64,000 nt of DNA from JADKAV01 sp963733395 (GCA_963733395.1 CAVTCZ010000011.1:1-64000); one strand, 5' to 3'. Shown: positions 42,545-52,360, counted from the first letter of the stretch. Notes: a model not told the origin generated them from the letters alone. Translations and numbers: made by a program.

Positions 42545-43389
42545 GATTCGTCCACCACCATTGTGCCGATGCCGGAGTCGGTGAAGACCTCCACCAGCAC
42601 CCCGTGCGCAATCCGGCCGTCGACGACGTGCGCCCGGGTGACACCACCGTCGAGGGCAGTCAGGCAGGCTTCCATCTTGGGCAGCATCCCGGTGTCCAGT
42701 TCGGGCAATAGGGCCCGCAGCTCATCCGGGGTGATGTGGGACACGAAGTCCTCGCAGGTGGGCCAGTCGCGGTAGAGCCCGGCGACGTCGGTGAGGATCA
42801 CAAGTTTCACCGCGCCCAGGGCCACCGCCAGCGCCGCTGCCGCGGAATCCGCGTTGACGTTGTAGGTCCGCCCGTCCTCACTGCGGCTGACTGTGGAGAC
42901 CACCGGGATGAGGTCATCCTCGAGCAGGGTGTGGACGAATTCTGGACGCACCTCGGTGATCTCCCCGACCAGGCCCAGCGCTTCACTGCGGGCCTCTGCT
43001 GTCAGCAGGTGCGCGTCCTCGCCGCTGACGCCGACCGCGTAGGGCCCGTGGGCGTTGATCAGGCTCACCAACTCCCGCTGCACCTGGCCGATCAGGACCA
43101 TGCGCACGACGTCCATGACCTCCGGGGTGGTGACCCGGCGACCGTCCACGAACTCGGTGGGAACATCCAGCCGGCTGAGCATGTCGGTGATCTGCGGACC
43201 GCCACCGTGCACGATGACGGGCTTGATGCCGGCCAGCTTCAAGAACACGACATCCTCGGCGAAGGCCGCGCGCAGGGCGTCGTCGGTCATGGCGTTCCCG
43301 CCGTACTTGATGACGACGGTCTGTCCGTGCCACCTCTTCAGCCACGGCAGAGCTCCTGCCAGCGTGGTGGCGGTTTCGATGTCGGTCAT
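42541..43389 (-). CDS. argB: Acetylglutamate kinase
   Basis: 282 aa. TVVIKYGGNAMTDDALRAAF, PVIVHGGGPQITDMLSRLDV, YNVNADSAAAALAVALGAVK and ILTDVAGLYRDWP are the family motifs. In many actinobacteria this is the arginine-inhibited step. Start overlaps the argJ stop. Confidence 0.95.
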   Translation of the reverse strand: MTDIETATTLAGALPWLKRWHGQTVVIKYGGNAMTDDALRAAFAEDVVFLKLAGIKPVIVHGGGPQITDMLSRLDVPTEFVDGRRVTTPEVMDVVRMVLIGQVQRELVSLINAHGPYAVGVSGEDAHLLTAEARSEALGLVGEITEVRPEFVHTLLEDDLIPVVSTVSRSEDGRTYNVNADSAAAALAVALGAVKLVILTDVAGLYRDWPTCEDFVSHITPDELRALLPELDTGMLPKMEACLTALDGGVTRAHVVDGRIAHGVLVEVFTDSGIGTMVVDES

Positions 43390-44531
43390 GTCGAGTACGC
43401 CGAGTTCTCGTGCACGTAGTCCGTGGTCAAGTCGGTGGTCACGATGGTCGCGGTGGCGGCACCGGCGTGCAAGTCGATGACCACCTCGATCTCTCGCGCG
43501 GACAGGTCGACCAGGTCCCGGGGTTCACCGGGCCCGGAGTCCCGGCACACCTGCACGCCGTTGATGCCGACGTCGATGCGCAACGGGTCGAAGGCGGCGT
43601 CCGTGGTGCCGACAGCCGACAGCACCCGGCCCCAGTTGGGGTCCTCGCCGAACATGGCGCACTTGAACAGCGCGCTGCGGGCCACGGCCCGGGCGGCGGA
43701 TTCCGCATCGGACTCGGAGGCTGCCCCGACGACGGTGACGTCGATGAGCTTGCTGGCACCTTCCGCGTCCGCCGCCAGTTGCCGGCTGAGGTCTGCGCAC
43801 ACCGCCAGCAGCCCGGCGGCGAAGGCCTCGTCGGCGGGCACGCCACTGGCTCCGCTGGCCATGACGATCACCGTGTCGTTCGTGGACATGCAGCCGTCGG
43901 CATCCACGCGGTCGAAGGTCTTGGCCACAGCCGCCCGGAACACCTCGTCGAGCATCGCGGCGTCGATGACTGCGTCCGTCGTGATCACCGAGAGCATGGT
44001 CGCCATCCCCGGGGCGAGCATGCCCGCACCCTTGGCCATCCCGCCGATGCGGTACCCGGCCTCGAACGTGCTCGTCTTCGGCACGCTGTCGGTGGTCATG
44101 ATCGCCTCGGCAGCCGATGGTCCGCCGGTGGCATCGGCCACGGACAGGGCATGCTGCAATCCGGCGAGCAGTTTCGGCATGTCCAGCCGCTCGCCGATCA
44201 GCCCGGTGGAACAGACCGCCACGTCGATGGGTCCGATGTCCAGGGCAGCGGCTGCTGCTTCCGCTGTGTGGTGGGTATCGGCGAATCCTTCGGGACCGGT
44301 ACACGCGTTGGCGCCGCCGGAGTTGAGCACCACGGCCCGCAACCGGCCGTCGGCGAGGACCTGCCGTGACCACAACACCGGCGCGGCCTGGATCCGGTTG
44401 CGGGTGAAGACCCCGGCCGCGTCCCAGCGCGGACCGTCGTTCACCACCACTGCCACGTCGGCCTTGCCAGATGCCTTCAGTCCGGCCGTCACGCCGGCCG
44501 CCCGGAAACCGCGCGGGAACGTCACGCTCAT
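43386..44531 (-). CDS. argJ: Glutamate N-acetyltransferase / ornithine acetyltransferase
   Basis: 381 aa. LNSGGANACTGPEGFADTHH, and the autocleavage site GAGMLAPGMATMLSVITTDA (cleavage before the Thr of ATML gives two subunits); C-terminal FGEDPNWGRVLSAVGTTDAA. Its presence means the cyclic acetyl pathway, consistent with no argA or argE nearby. Overlaps argC by four bases. Confidence 0.95.
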   Translation of the reverse strand: MSVTFPRGFRAAGVTAGLKASGKADVAVVVNDGPRWDAAGVFTRNRIQAAPVLWSRQVLADGRLRAVVLNSGGANACTGPEGFADTHHTAEAAAAALDIGPIDVAVCSTGLIGERLDMPKLLAGLQHALSVADATGGPSAAEAIMTTDSVPKTSTFEAGYRIGGMAKGAGMLAPGMATMLSVITTDAVIDAAMLDEVFRAAVAKTFDRVDADGCMSTNDTVIVMASGASGVPADEAFAAGLLAVCADLSRQLAADAEGASKLIDVTVVGAASESDAESAARAVARSALFKCAMFGEDPNWGRVLSAVGTTDAAFDPLRIDVGINGVQVCRDSGPGEPRDLVDLSAREIEVVIDLHAGAATATIVTTDLTTDYVHENSAYST

Positions 44532-45535
44532 GGCGCCACACCGTTGACCGTCAGGCCGGTTGCTTCCGGCAGGCCGAGCATCAGGTTGGCGTTCTGGATG
44601 GCCTGTCCGGCTGCGCCCTTGCCGAGGTTGTCGATGGCGCTGCACACGATCACCCGGTCCGCATGCTCGTCGTGGGCCCACTGCAGGACGGCGGCGTTGG
44701 TGCCCAGCGTCATCTGTGTGGCGGGCCACTGGCCCGGCGGAAGGACCCGGACGAAGGTCTCGTCGGAATAGGCATCGGCCAAAGCCTGCCCAACAGCGGC
44801 CGGATCGGTGTCCGGGGCCAGCGGGGCGGTGACGGTCGCGAGGATCCCGCGGGACATCGGGGCGAGCAGCGGCGTGAAGCTGATGCGGGCGCCATGGCCG
44901 AGGGTCTGCTCGATCTCGGGGGTGTGCTGGTGCACGCCGCCCACCTTGTACGCCCGAACGCCGGACGTGACCTCGCTGGCGAGCAGCGGCACGCTCGGGC
45001 TGCGACCGGCACCACTGGTGCCACTGGCCGCGACCACCACGATCTGGCTGCCATCGATCACGCCGGCGGCCACCAGGGGTGCGGCCGCCAGGGCGATCGC
45101 CGTCGCGTAGCACCCGGGATTGGCCACGGTCTTGGAGGAGGCGATGAGGTCGCGCTGGCCCGGCAGTTCCGGCAGGCCGTAGGTCCAGGTGCCCGCGTGC
45201 GCGCCACCGTAGTAGTGCTCCCATTTCTGCGGGTCGGCGAGCCGGAAGTCCGCACCCAGGTCCACGACCGGCGTCGACAACATGGCGGCGTACTGCGCCG
45301 ACTGCGAATGGGGCAGAGCCATGAACACGAAGTCGACGGCGACCGCTGCCGGGTCGAAGGCCTCGACCTGGAGGTCGGACAGGTCCGCCACATGTGGGTG
45401 CAACGCACCGACCGTCTGTCCGGCGGAGGCATTCGCCCACACCTGCTCGACGTGCAGTTCCGGATGGTCGGCGAGCAGCCGCAACAGTTCGCCGCCGCCG
45501 TAGCCGGAGGCACCGAGCACTCCCACCGAAACCAT
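44528..45535 (-). CDS. argC: N-acetyl-gamma-glutamyl-phosphate reductase
   Basis: 335 aa. VGVLGASGYGGGELLRLLAD (NADP site), catalytic Cys in SSKTVANPGCYATAIALAAA, and GVHQHTPEIEQTLGH. First gene of the arg operon. The ATG at 45535 follows a TATAGA sequence (45549-45544 on the minus strand) by 8 bp, so the mRNA may be leaderless. Confidence 0.95.
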   Translation of the reverse strand: MVSVGVLGASGYGGGELLRLLADHPELHVEQVWANASAGQTVGALHPHVADLSDLQVEAFDPAAVAVDFVFMALPHSQSAQYAAMLSTPVVDLGADFRLADPQKWEHYYGGAHAGTWTYGLPELPGQRDLIASSKTVANPGCYATAIALAAAPLVAAGVIDGSQIVVVAASGTSGAGRSPSVPLLASEVTSGVRAYKVGGVHQHTPEIEQTLGHGARISFTPLLAPMSRGILATVTAPLAPDTDPAAVGQALADAYSDETFVRVLPPGQWPATQMTLGTNAAVLQWAHDEHADRVIVCSAIDNLGKGAAGQAIQNANLMLGLPEATGLTVNGVAP

Positions 45536-45544
45536 GTGCCGACT

Positions 45545-45564
45545 CTATACGCATACACGCATAG
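45545..45564 (-). promoter_or_regulatory. Candidate ARG box and promoter of the arg operon
   Basis: CTATACGCATACACGCATAG is an imperfect palindrome of CTATRCG half sites, similar in form to the TGCATA/TATGCA ARG boxes known from actinobacteria. It overlaps a TATAGA -10-like hexamer just before argC, so ArgR binding there would block the promoter. The divergent gene at 45608 would also be affected. Confidence 0.6.
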
Positions 45565-45607
45565 ATGCGGTGGCGGCCCCCGGAACCCGCTGCGCCAAGA
45601 TGGTCGC

Positions 45608-47257
45608 ATGCGTCCCCTGGACCCGCTGCGCAGCGTGGCCGACGCCGCGGACATCGCGAAGGCCGGAACGTTCGGCGCCCTGCGGTCCGGACTGGCCCGC
45701 CCGCGCAACCCCGTGATCGCGACCCGCATGCTCGGGGCCTTCCGCAAATGGGGTACGACGCCGGCGCTGGGATTCTCGCTGGGAGCGGTACGTGACGCCG
45801 AGGCCGTGGCCATCGTCGACGTCGACGACCCGCAGACCGAGGAGATCACCTTCGCCGAGGCCGAGTACCGCACCACGGTGCTCGCCAACTCCCTGCTGGA
45901 CCGCGGCGCGCAACCCGGCACCACGGTCGGGATCCTGGGCCGGAACTCCCGGGCGTACGCCGAGACGATCGTCGCGGTCTCGCGCACCGGCGCCGATCTC
46001 GTGTACCTCAACACCGGCTCGACCCCGGAACAGGTCAGCGCCGTCTGCGCGGCCCATGACATCACGATGTTGATCCACGACCGCGAGTTCGACGGCTTCT
46101 GCCCGGGCGATGTGCTGAGCCTCGGCCTGGACGACCCGGCCGGCATCCCACTGCTGGACTGCATGCCCTGGAGCGGTGACGTGACGCCGCCGCGAAAGGC
46201 CTCGAAACACGTGATCCTGACCAGTGGCACCACCGGCGGACCCCTGCGGGGCGCCTCCCGGACAACGGCTCCGCTCGACTCGGTCGCGGCACTGCTGCAT
46301 GCCTTCCCGACCCGCCTGGGATCCACGACGCTGATCGCCGCGCCGATGTTCCACGCGTGGGGCTGGATGCACCACCGCATGGCCACGGTCATGGACAACA
46401 CCCAGATCCTGCTGCGGCACCCCGACCCCGAGCGGATCCTCGCCCTCGCCCAGGCCTACGAGGTCGAGACCCTCATCACCGTGCCGGTGACCCTCAAGCG
46501 CATGGTCGACCTGCCGGAGGCGACGAAGCGCGCCTACGACTTCTCATCGGTGCGCTGCGTCGCCGTGTCCGGCTCTGCCATCCCCGGGAACCTGGCCACG
46601 CAGTTCATGGACGATTTCGGAGACGTGCTGTACAACCTCTACGGGACGACCGAGGCCGCATACGCCACGATTGCGACACCCGAGGACCTGCGCGACGATC
46701 CGCAGACGGCCGGACGCGCGATGCCCGGGGTCCGGGTCGACGTCTTCGACCGGAGGGGCCGCACAGTGCCGCGTGGCACCGACGGGCGCATCTACGTCCG
46801 CAGCCGCACATCGATCCCCGAGTACGCCTCGGACGGTTCCCGCGGGAGCGTCAAGGGCATGGTTGCGACCGGGGACATCGGCTGCATCGACGACCAGGAG
46901 CGTTTGACGATCAAGGGCCGGGCCGACGACATGGTCATCACCGGTGGCGAGAATGTGCACCCGACGGAGGTCGAGTCGGTGCTCCGCGAGCATCCCGCAC
47001 TGGCGGACGTGGCCGTCACAGGACGACCCGACCCGGTCTACGGGTCGGTGCTGATCGCCCATGTCGTGGTCATCGACGAGACGCTGGCCGATGAGGAACT
47101 GCTCGAGTGGGCCCGCGAGAACCTGGGGCCCCACCACCGCCCCCGGGAGGTGCGCCGCATCGACGAGTTGCCGCGCAACGCCACCGGCAAGATCCTGCGC
47201 CGGGTTCTCGCCGGCGAGGTCACGATCGAGGACCTCGACGAGGAAGAGCTGCTGTAA
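45608..47257 (+). CDS. Acyl-CoA synthetase / AMP-dependent ligase
   Basis: 549 aa. ANL-superfamily motifs: A3 HVILTSGTTGGPLRGA, VLYNLYGTTEAAYATIATPE (A5), MVATGDIGCIDDQERLTIKG (A7/A8, with GRADDMVITGGENVHPTEVE), and A10 LPRNATGKILRRVL with the catalytic Lys. Resembles long- or medium-chain fatty acyl-CoA synthetases of mycobacterial FadD type; substrate not predictable. Divergent from the arg operon. Confidence 0.9.
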   Translation: MRPLDPLRSVADAADIAKAGTFGALRSGLARPRNPVIATRMLGAFRKWGTTPALGFSLGAVRDAEAVAIVDVDDPQTEEITFAEAEYRTTVLANSLLDRGAQPGTTVGILGRNSRAYAETIVAVSRTGADLVYLNTGSTPEQVSAVCAAHDITMLIHDREFDGFCPGDVLSLGLDDPAGIPLLDCMPWSGDVTPPRKASKHVILTSGTTGGPLRGASRTTAPLDSVAALLHAFPTRLGSTTLIAAPMFHAWGWMHHRMATVMDNTQILLRHPDPERILALAQAYEVETLITVPVTLKRMVDLPEATKRAYDFSSVRCVAVSGSAIPGNLATQFMDDFGDVLYNLYGTTEAAYATIATPEDLRDDPQTAGRAMPGVRVDVFDRRGRTVPRGTDGRIYVRSRTSIPEYASDGSRGSVKGMVATGDIGCIDDQERLTIKGRADDMVITGGENVHPTEVESVLREHPALADVAVTGRPDPVYGSVLIAHVVVIDETLADEELLEWARENLGPHHRPREVRRIDELPRNATGKILRRVLAGEVTIEDLDEEELL

Positions 47258-47268
47258 CCGGGCTTGCG

Positions 47269-48477
47269 CTACGGCGTCCAGCGGATCGCGACTATGCCCA
47301 CAGTCGTCCTCACGAACGCCACCTGACCGTCACCGCTGAGGGCCGACTTGGCGTCCGAGTGCCCCCAGACGAAGCCGTTGCCCACAGCCCCCGCGGTGGA
47401 ATCCAGCGCGTAGCCGGCGGCTTCCAGCGCCGCCTGCAGGTCGTAGTCGATCGCCGATGTGCGGTCACGGATCTGCAAGGGTGCGACGTAGTCCTGCTTC
47501 CAGAGCACGTACCGGCCGTCCCGCGATGAGTTCTTGAGGTTCATCCGCAGAGTCGGCGGGTCAGCCGGGACACTGGTCCCGGTCGCGACGTCGTACCACG
47601 CCACTCCCACCGGGGTGCCCTCGTCCGTGCCCGTGAACGCACCGTTGATGGTCAGGGTCAGCCCATCGCGGGTCATGGTGTTGCCGACCCCACCGATCTC
47701 GACCAGCCGGCTGCGGTCGAACAGCGCCCGGCCCGGCTCCCAGGTGTTGCCGTCCTCGTAGGACACCAGCCGACCGGCCAGCAGGATCGTGTTGCCGTCC
47801 TCGGACACCGTCGGAGCCTGCACGTACTCGGTGTCACCCTCGGCCACCAGGGGCTGGCAGGCGCCCTTGAACGACTGCAGGCGCTTGCTGCGCAGGTCCT
47901 TGACGTACAGGTCGATCCGGGCAGGCTTGCGGAAGTTGGCGCAGAACGTCACGTACCGTCCGTTCCCGGAGATCTGACCCCCGGCCAACTGCGGGGAGTA
48001 GACCAGCTTCTGGTCCTCCTCACACAGGGGTTCGGTACAGCGGTTGCGCCAGGAGGGACGCAACGTGGAGCCGTTGGTCTTGGTCGTCGCCTCCTTGGTC
48101 CGACCGGTCCGCCGGTCATAGACCAGTACCTTGCGGCGCCCCCAGTCCCCGACCGGCAGCGAGTAGGACACGTAGCGGCCGTTGTCGCTCATCGACGGTC
48201 CGCCGGCTCCCTTCGGCAAGCGCTTGATCAGGGTGTCCGTCTCCAGATCGCGCAGGTGAACCCGGCCGTACTCCACCGGGGAACCGAGGATGTAGCGGCC
48301 GGTGCGTGACACTGCCGCCACGATCTGCAAGCCGGTGGGGCTGACGGAGACCGTGACCGGCGCCGCCAGCGTGTGCGTCGGCCCGGAGTCGGCGGGCGGT
48401 ACCGCCAGGCCCGGAGATGAGCCGACCATGCCGAGCAGGGTGATCGCACTGATCGCCAGCGATCGATGGAACCTCAT
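47269..48477 (-). CDS. Secreted PD40/TolB-like beta-propeller protein
   Basis: 402 aa. Signal peptide RSLAISAITLLGMVGSSPGL then VPPADSGP. Repeats of the PD40 type follow: VSRTGRYILGS, MSDNGRYVSYS, ISGNGRYVTFCANF, VSEDGNTILLAGR, SRDGRYVLWKQ, LSGDGQVAFVR. Such propellers usually bind other surface molecules. Two Cys pairs (NRCTEPLCEE) could be disulphides. I start at ATG 48477 because the signal peptide begins there. Convergent with the acyl-CoA synthetase, 11 bp apart. Confidence 0.8.
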   Translation of the reverse strand: MRFHRSLAISAITLLGMVGSSPGLAVPPADSGPTHTLAAPVTVSVSPTGLQIVAAVSRTGRYILGSPVEYGRVHLRDLETDTLIKRLPKGAGGPSMSDNGRYVSYSLPVGDWGRRKVLVYDRRTGRTKEATTKTNGSTLRPSWRNRCTEPLCEEDQKLVYSPQLAGGQISGNGRYVTFCANFRKPARIDLYVKDLRSKRLQSFKGACQPLVAEGDTEYVQAPTVSEDGNTILLAGRLVSYEDGNTWEPGRALFDRSRLVEIGGVGNTMTRDGLTLTINGAFTGTDEGTPVGVAWYDVATGTSVPADPPTLRMNLKNSSRDGRYVLWKQDYVAPLQIRDRTSAIDYDLQAALEAAGYALDSTAGAVGNGFVWGHSDAKSALSGDGQVAFVRTTVGIVAIRWTP

Positions 48478-48673
48478 GACGCCTCCCCGCACCGACTCGG
48501 TGGTCGCCGGTGGCATCCACCCGGCCGTGTTTCCCCGGCCGTCCAGTGTGCACCTCCAGAGTACCGCCGACGGTCCTGCGAGGCCGGGGTCGGCCGCCGC
48601 GGTTCACCCCGGCGGAGGGGTGCGGCCGGCGGCGAGGGGTGCGGCGGCACGGCCCCAGGCGGTTGGTTAGACG

Positions 48674-48725
48674 TTGTCCCGTTGGTGAGCAAAGACACGC
48701 GTGTTTTCGCTCACCAACGGGACAA
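48674..48725. repeat. 52-bp near-perfect palindrome (copy 1)
   Basis: TTGTCCCGTTGGTGAGC (48674-48690) and its exact complement GCTCACCAACGGGACAA (48709-48725) flank AAAG-ACACGCGTGT-TTTC, itself palindromic. GTTAGACG precedes and CGCTCACC follows. A second copy lies at 62218-62269. Here it sits between the 3' end of pheT and the 5' end of the propeller gene. Confidence 0.9.
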
Positions 48726-48765
48726 CCGCTCACCCGGCGCTCCGGCGCCGTTGACCCGAAGCCCG

Positions 48766-51198
48766 TCAGCCCCGCAGGACCGCGCCCAACGCCCCGGCAG
48801 CGGCCAAGGCACCCTCGCGCACCGCCGCGATGTCCTCGTCGGTCAGGGTCCGGTCGGACGCCCGCAGCCGCAGCGAGAACGCCAGCGACTTCTTCCCCTC
48901 CGGCACCTGCGGTCCGGAGTACATGTCGAACAGGCGCACACTCTCGAGCAAGTCGCCGCCGCCGTCGCCCAGGGCACGCCGCAGCGACTCGGCGCTGACC
49001 TGTTCATCGACCACCAGCGCCACGTCCTCCTTGGCGACCGGGAAGGTCGACACCCGCGGCGCCGGGGCCACCGGCGAGGCCAACTCCAGCAGCACCGAGA
49101 GGTCCAGTTCGGCCGCGCTGCTGCGCGCGGGCAGGCCGTATGCGGCCACGACGTCGGGATGCAGTTCCCCCGCGTGGCCCACAGTCAGGCCGTCCGCCGA
49201 CAGCCGCGCACACCGTCCCGGGTGCCACGGAGCGTGCACATCCTCCGCGACCTCGAGGGTCACCCCCACGGTCTCAGCCACCTTCTGGCTCAACCGGATC
49301 GCGTCCGACCAGTCGGCGGCCCGGGCGGGGCCCCACCAGCCAGCCCGGGACCAGTCGCCGCACAGCAGCAGGGCCGCGTGCTCGGGCTGCCGCGGTAGCG
49401 CCGAGAGCATCGCCTCGAGCACGTCCTCAGAGGGCCGGCTGCCGGCTTGGGCGACCGGCGCGCTGATCTCCGCGACGTCCCGGAACACCTGCCCGTACTC
49501 GTACAGGTGCAGTGATTCCGTGCCGCGTGCCACGTTCCGGCGCGCGGTGTTGAGCAAGCCGGGCAGCAGCGTCGTGCGCATCAACGGCTGTTCGTCGCGC
49601 AGCGGGTTGGCCAGTCGCACCGAGACCCGGCGCGGGTCGTCGGTCGGCAGACCCAAGCCATCCAGTTCCGACTCCCCGACGAACGGGTAGCTGAGGACCT
49701 CGACGAGGCCGAGCTCAGCCGGACGGCGGCGCACCTGACGCAGGAGGCGATCGTGTTCACCCAGGCCCGCACCCGTACCCATGGCCGGCCCGCGGGACGG
49801 GATCTTGTCGTAGCCGACCACCCGCGCCACCTCTTCGACGAGGTCGATCGGGGCGGTCAGGTCCGGGCGCCAGGTGGGGACCGTCACCGATTCTCCGACC
49901 ACGGTGCACCCGATCCGGGCCAGGATGCCGCGCACCTGTTCGGCCGGGATCTCGACGCCCACGATGCGGGTCGGCAGATCCAGCGGCAGCGTGACGGGCT
50001 CGGATCCGGTGCGGCGATCGATGTCGACCAGCCCGCCGATCGTGGCCCCGGCGAGTTCCGCGAACAGGGCCGCCGCGCGGTTCGAGGCAGCCAGCGCGAG
50101 GTCGTCGTCGATGCCGCGCTCGAATCGCCGGGACGCCTCCGACGACAGCTTGTGCCGGCGGGAGGTGGCCGCGACCTGGGTGGCGGCGAAGTGCGCAGCC
50201 TCCAGCACCACGTGGGTGCTGTCGTCGTCGATCTCGGTGGTGAGCCCGCCCATGACGCCTGCCAGCGCGACAGCACCGGAGTCGTCGGCGATCACGATGT
50301 CGTCGGCATCGAGATCACGCCGTACGTGATCCAGTGTCTCGAGGTGCTCCCCGGACGCCGGACGCCGGACCTGGATCGCCCCGGCGAGTTTGTCCGCGTC
50401 AAAGGCATGCAGCGGCTGCCCCAACTCCAGCATCACGTAGTTGGTGATGTCCACGGTCAGACTGACCGGGCGCATCCCGCACTGGTTGAGGCGCCGCACC
50501 ATGTACGCCGGGCTGGGGGCGTCGGGGTTGATCCCGGACAGGGTGCGTGCGGTGAACCGGTCAGCGCCGAACTGCAGGTCCACCGGGTGCTGCGGACCGT
50601 CGGCCGGCAGGTCCGGCACCAGCGACACGGGGTCGGTGAAAGCGACGTCGAAGGCCAGCGCGGCTTCCCGGGCGATCCCCCGGATGGACAGGCAGTACCC
50701 GCGATCCGGGGTCACGGCGATGTCCAGCACGGCGTCGTCGAGGCCCAGCACCGGGCCGGCATCCTGGCCCACCTCACCCTCGGACAGCACCAGGATCCCG
50801 TCGTACTCGTCGTTGATCCCGAGTTCCCGGCCGGAGCTGAGCATCCCGTCGCTGACGTGGCCGTAGGTCTTGCGGGCGCTGATCTCGAAGCCGCCGGGCA
50901 GCACCGCCCCGGGCAGCGCAGCGGCCACCAGGTCACCCACGGCGAAGTTCGTCGCCCCGCAGATGATTCCGCGGACCTCGTCCCCGACGTCCACCTGGCA
51001 GTACCGGATCGGCTTCTTGAACTCGGCCAGTTCCTCGATCTCGAGTACCCGTCCGACGAGCAGCGGGCCGGTGACCGTGACCTCGTCGACGGTCTCGACC
51101 TCCAAACCGACACCGATCAGCTTCTCGGCCACGTCGCGCGCCGTCACCCCGTCGGGGAGCGCAGCGTATTCCTTGATCCAACTCAGCGGTGCGCGCAT
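48766..51198 (-). CDS. pheT: Phenylalanyl-tRNA synthetase beta subunit
   Basis: 810 aa. MRAPLSWIKEYAALPDGVTA start, tRNA-binding (EMAP-like) domain with GPLLVGRVLEIEELAEFKKP, B5 domain, core catalytic-like domain and C-terminal anticodon-binding FDX-ACB domain (VSTFPVAKEDVALVVDEQVS, LRLRASDRTLTDEDIAAVRE). Start overlaps the pheS stop by one base. Confidence 0.95.
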   Translation of the reverse strand: MRAPLSWIKEYAALPDGVTARDVAEKLIGVGLEVETVDEVTVTGPLLVGRVLEIEELAEFKKPIRYCQVDVGDEVRGIICGATNFAVGDLVAAALPGAVLPGGFEISARKTYGHVSDGMLSSGRELGINDEYDGILVLSEGEVGQDAGPVLGLDDAVLDIAVTPDRGYCLSIRGIAREAALAFDVAFTDPVSLVPDLPADGPQHPVDLQFGADRFTARTLSGINPDAPSPAYMVRRLNQCGMRPVSLTVDITNYVMLELGQPLHAFDADKLAGAIQVRRPASGEHLETLDHVRRDLDADDIVIADDSGAVALAGVMGGLTTEIDDDSTHVVLEAAHFAATQVAATSRRHKLSSEASRRFERGIDDDLALAASNRAAALFAELAGATIGGLVDIDRRTGSEPVTLPLDLPTRIVGVEIPAEQVRGILARIGCTVVGESVTVPTWRPDLTAPIDLVEEVARVVGYDKIPSRGPAMGTGAGLGEHDRLLRQVRRRPAELGLVEVLSYPFVGESELDGLGLPTDDPRRVSVRLANPLRDEQPLMRTTLLPGLLNTARRNVARGTESLHLYEYGQVFRDVAEISAPVAQAGSRPSEDVLEAMLSALPRQPEHAALLLCGDWSRAGWWGPARAADWSDAIRLSQKVAETVGVTLEVAEDVHAPWHPGRCARLSADGLTVGHAGELHPDVVAAYGLPARSSAAELDLSVLLELASPVAPAPRVSTFPVAKEDVALVVDEQVSAESLRRALGDGGGDLLESVRLFDMYSGPQVPEGKKSLAFSLRLRASDRTLTDEDIAAVREGALAAAGALGAVLRG

Positions 51199-52307
51199 CA
51201 GCTGTCCATCCCGAAGGCCGTGGTGAAGCGGACGTCGCCCTCGACGAGGTCGCGCATGTCGGTGATCCCGTGGCGGAACATCAAGGTCCGTTCGATGCCC
51301 ATCCCGAAGGCGAAGCCGGTGTACTCGTCGGCGTCGATGCCGCAGGACTGCAGGACGCGCGGGTTGACCATGCCGCAGCCGCCCCACTCGATCCAGCCCT
51401 CCGAGGAACATGTCCGGCACGGGCGGTCGGGGTTGCCGACGCTCTCACCCCGGCAGGCGAAGCACTGCAGGTCGACCTCGGCGCTCGGTTCGGTGAAGGG
51501 GAAGTAGCTCGGACGCAACCGGGTCACGATGCCCTCCCCGAACATCGTGGCCGCGAACCAGTCGAGGGTGGACTTCAGGTCCACCATGCTCAAGCCCTTG
51601 TCCACCGCCAGCCCCTCGACCTGATGGAAGACCGGGGTGTGGGTCGCATCGAGTTCGTCGGTTCGGTACACCCGCCCGGGGCACACCACGTAGACCGGTG
51701 GCGCCTGGTCGAGCAACGTGCGGATCTGCAGCGGCGAGGTGTGGGTGCGCAGAACGGCGCCGCTGTCCGGCGCACCGACGAAGAACGTGTCCTGCATGGT
51801 GCGCGCCGGGTGGTCGCGGTCGATGTTCAGCGCGTCGAAGTTGAACCACTCGGATTCGAGTTCGGGTCCCTCGACGACGCCGTACCCGATGGAGATGAAG
51901 GCGTCCGCGATGTGCTCGCTGATGGTGTGGATCGGGTGGCGGGCGCCGACCGGCTCGCGGTCGTTGAGCATCGTGACGTCGACCCGTTCGGCGGTGAGGA
52001 TGCGCTCGCGCTCCGCCTGCTTGAGTTCGGCCTCCCGCGCCTTCAACGCCTGGTTGACGGCCCCGCGTGCGGCCCCAACCGCCTTGCCGGCCTCAGCCTT
52101 CGCGCTGGGTGGGAGGGCACCGATCTCACGGTTGGCCAGCGCCAACGGCGAGCGGTCTCCCGTGTGCTCGATCCGGACCTGCTTGAGGGTCGCCAGGTCG
52201 GCAGCGTCGGCGATGGCCGCAAGCGCACGGTCGACCTGGGTCTGCAGGTTGGCGGGGTCGAGCGCGGCGGGCATGACCGGGTCGAAGTTCTTGTTGGGAG
52301 CGGACAC
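51198..52307 (-). CDS. pheS: Phenylalanyl-tRNA synthetase alpha subunit
   Basis: 369 aa. N-terminal coiled coil, class II motif 2 (VYRTDELDATHTPVFHQVEG) and motif 3 (GFAFGMGIERTLMFRHGITD). Between them lies a Cys-rich insert, LQCFACRGESVGNPDRPCRT with CSSEGWIEWGGCGMV, that forms a CxxC...CxxC knuckle; I recall the same insert in other actinobacterial PheS. Confidence 0.95.
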   Translation of the reverse strand: MSAPNKNFDPVMPAALDPANLQTQVDRALAAIADAADLATLKQVRIEHTGDRSPLALANREIGALPPSAKAEAGKAVGAARGAVNQALKAREAELKQAERERILTAERVDVTMLNDREPVGARHPIHTISEHIADAFISIGYGVVEGPELESEWFNFDALNIDRDHPARTMQDTFFVGAPDSGAVLRTHTSPLQIRTLLDQAPPVYVVCPGRVYRTDELDATHTPVFHQVEGLAVDKGLSMVDLKSTLDWFAATMFGEGIVTRLRPSYFPFTEPSAEVDLQCFACRGESVGNPDRPCRTCSSEGWIEWGGCGMVNPRVLQSCGIDADEYTGFAFGMGIERTLMFRHGITDMRDLVEGDVRFTTAFGMDS

Positions 52308-52360
52308 CCCTCGATTCTATTGGTCGGTCACAACCGGCTTTGCGGGTGCAGGATGGCCAC

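Noticed and set aside
44471..45607. N-terminal extension of the acyl-CoA synthetase frame by ~380 codons
   Set aside because: It is antisense to argJ-argC. The conserved protein begins at ATG 45608.
51430..51500. Cys-rich insert in PheS as a novel zinc site
   Set aside because: I recall the same CxxC...CxxC insert in other actinobacterial PheS proteins, so it is not new.
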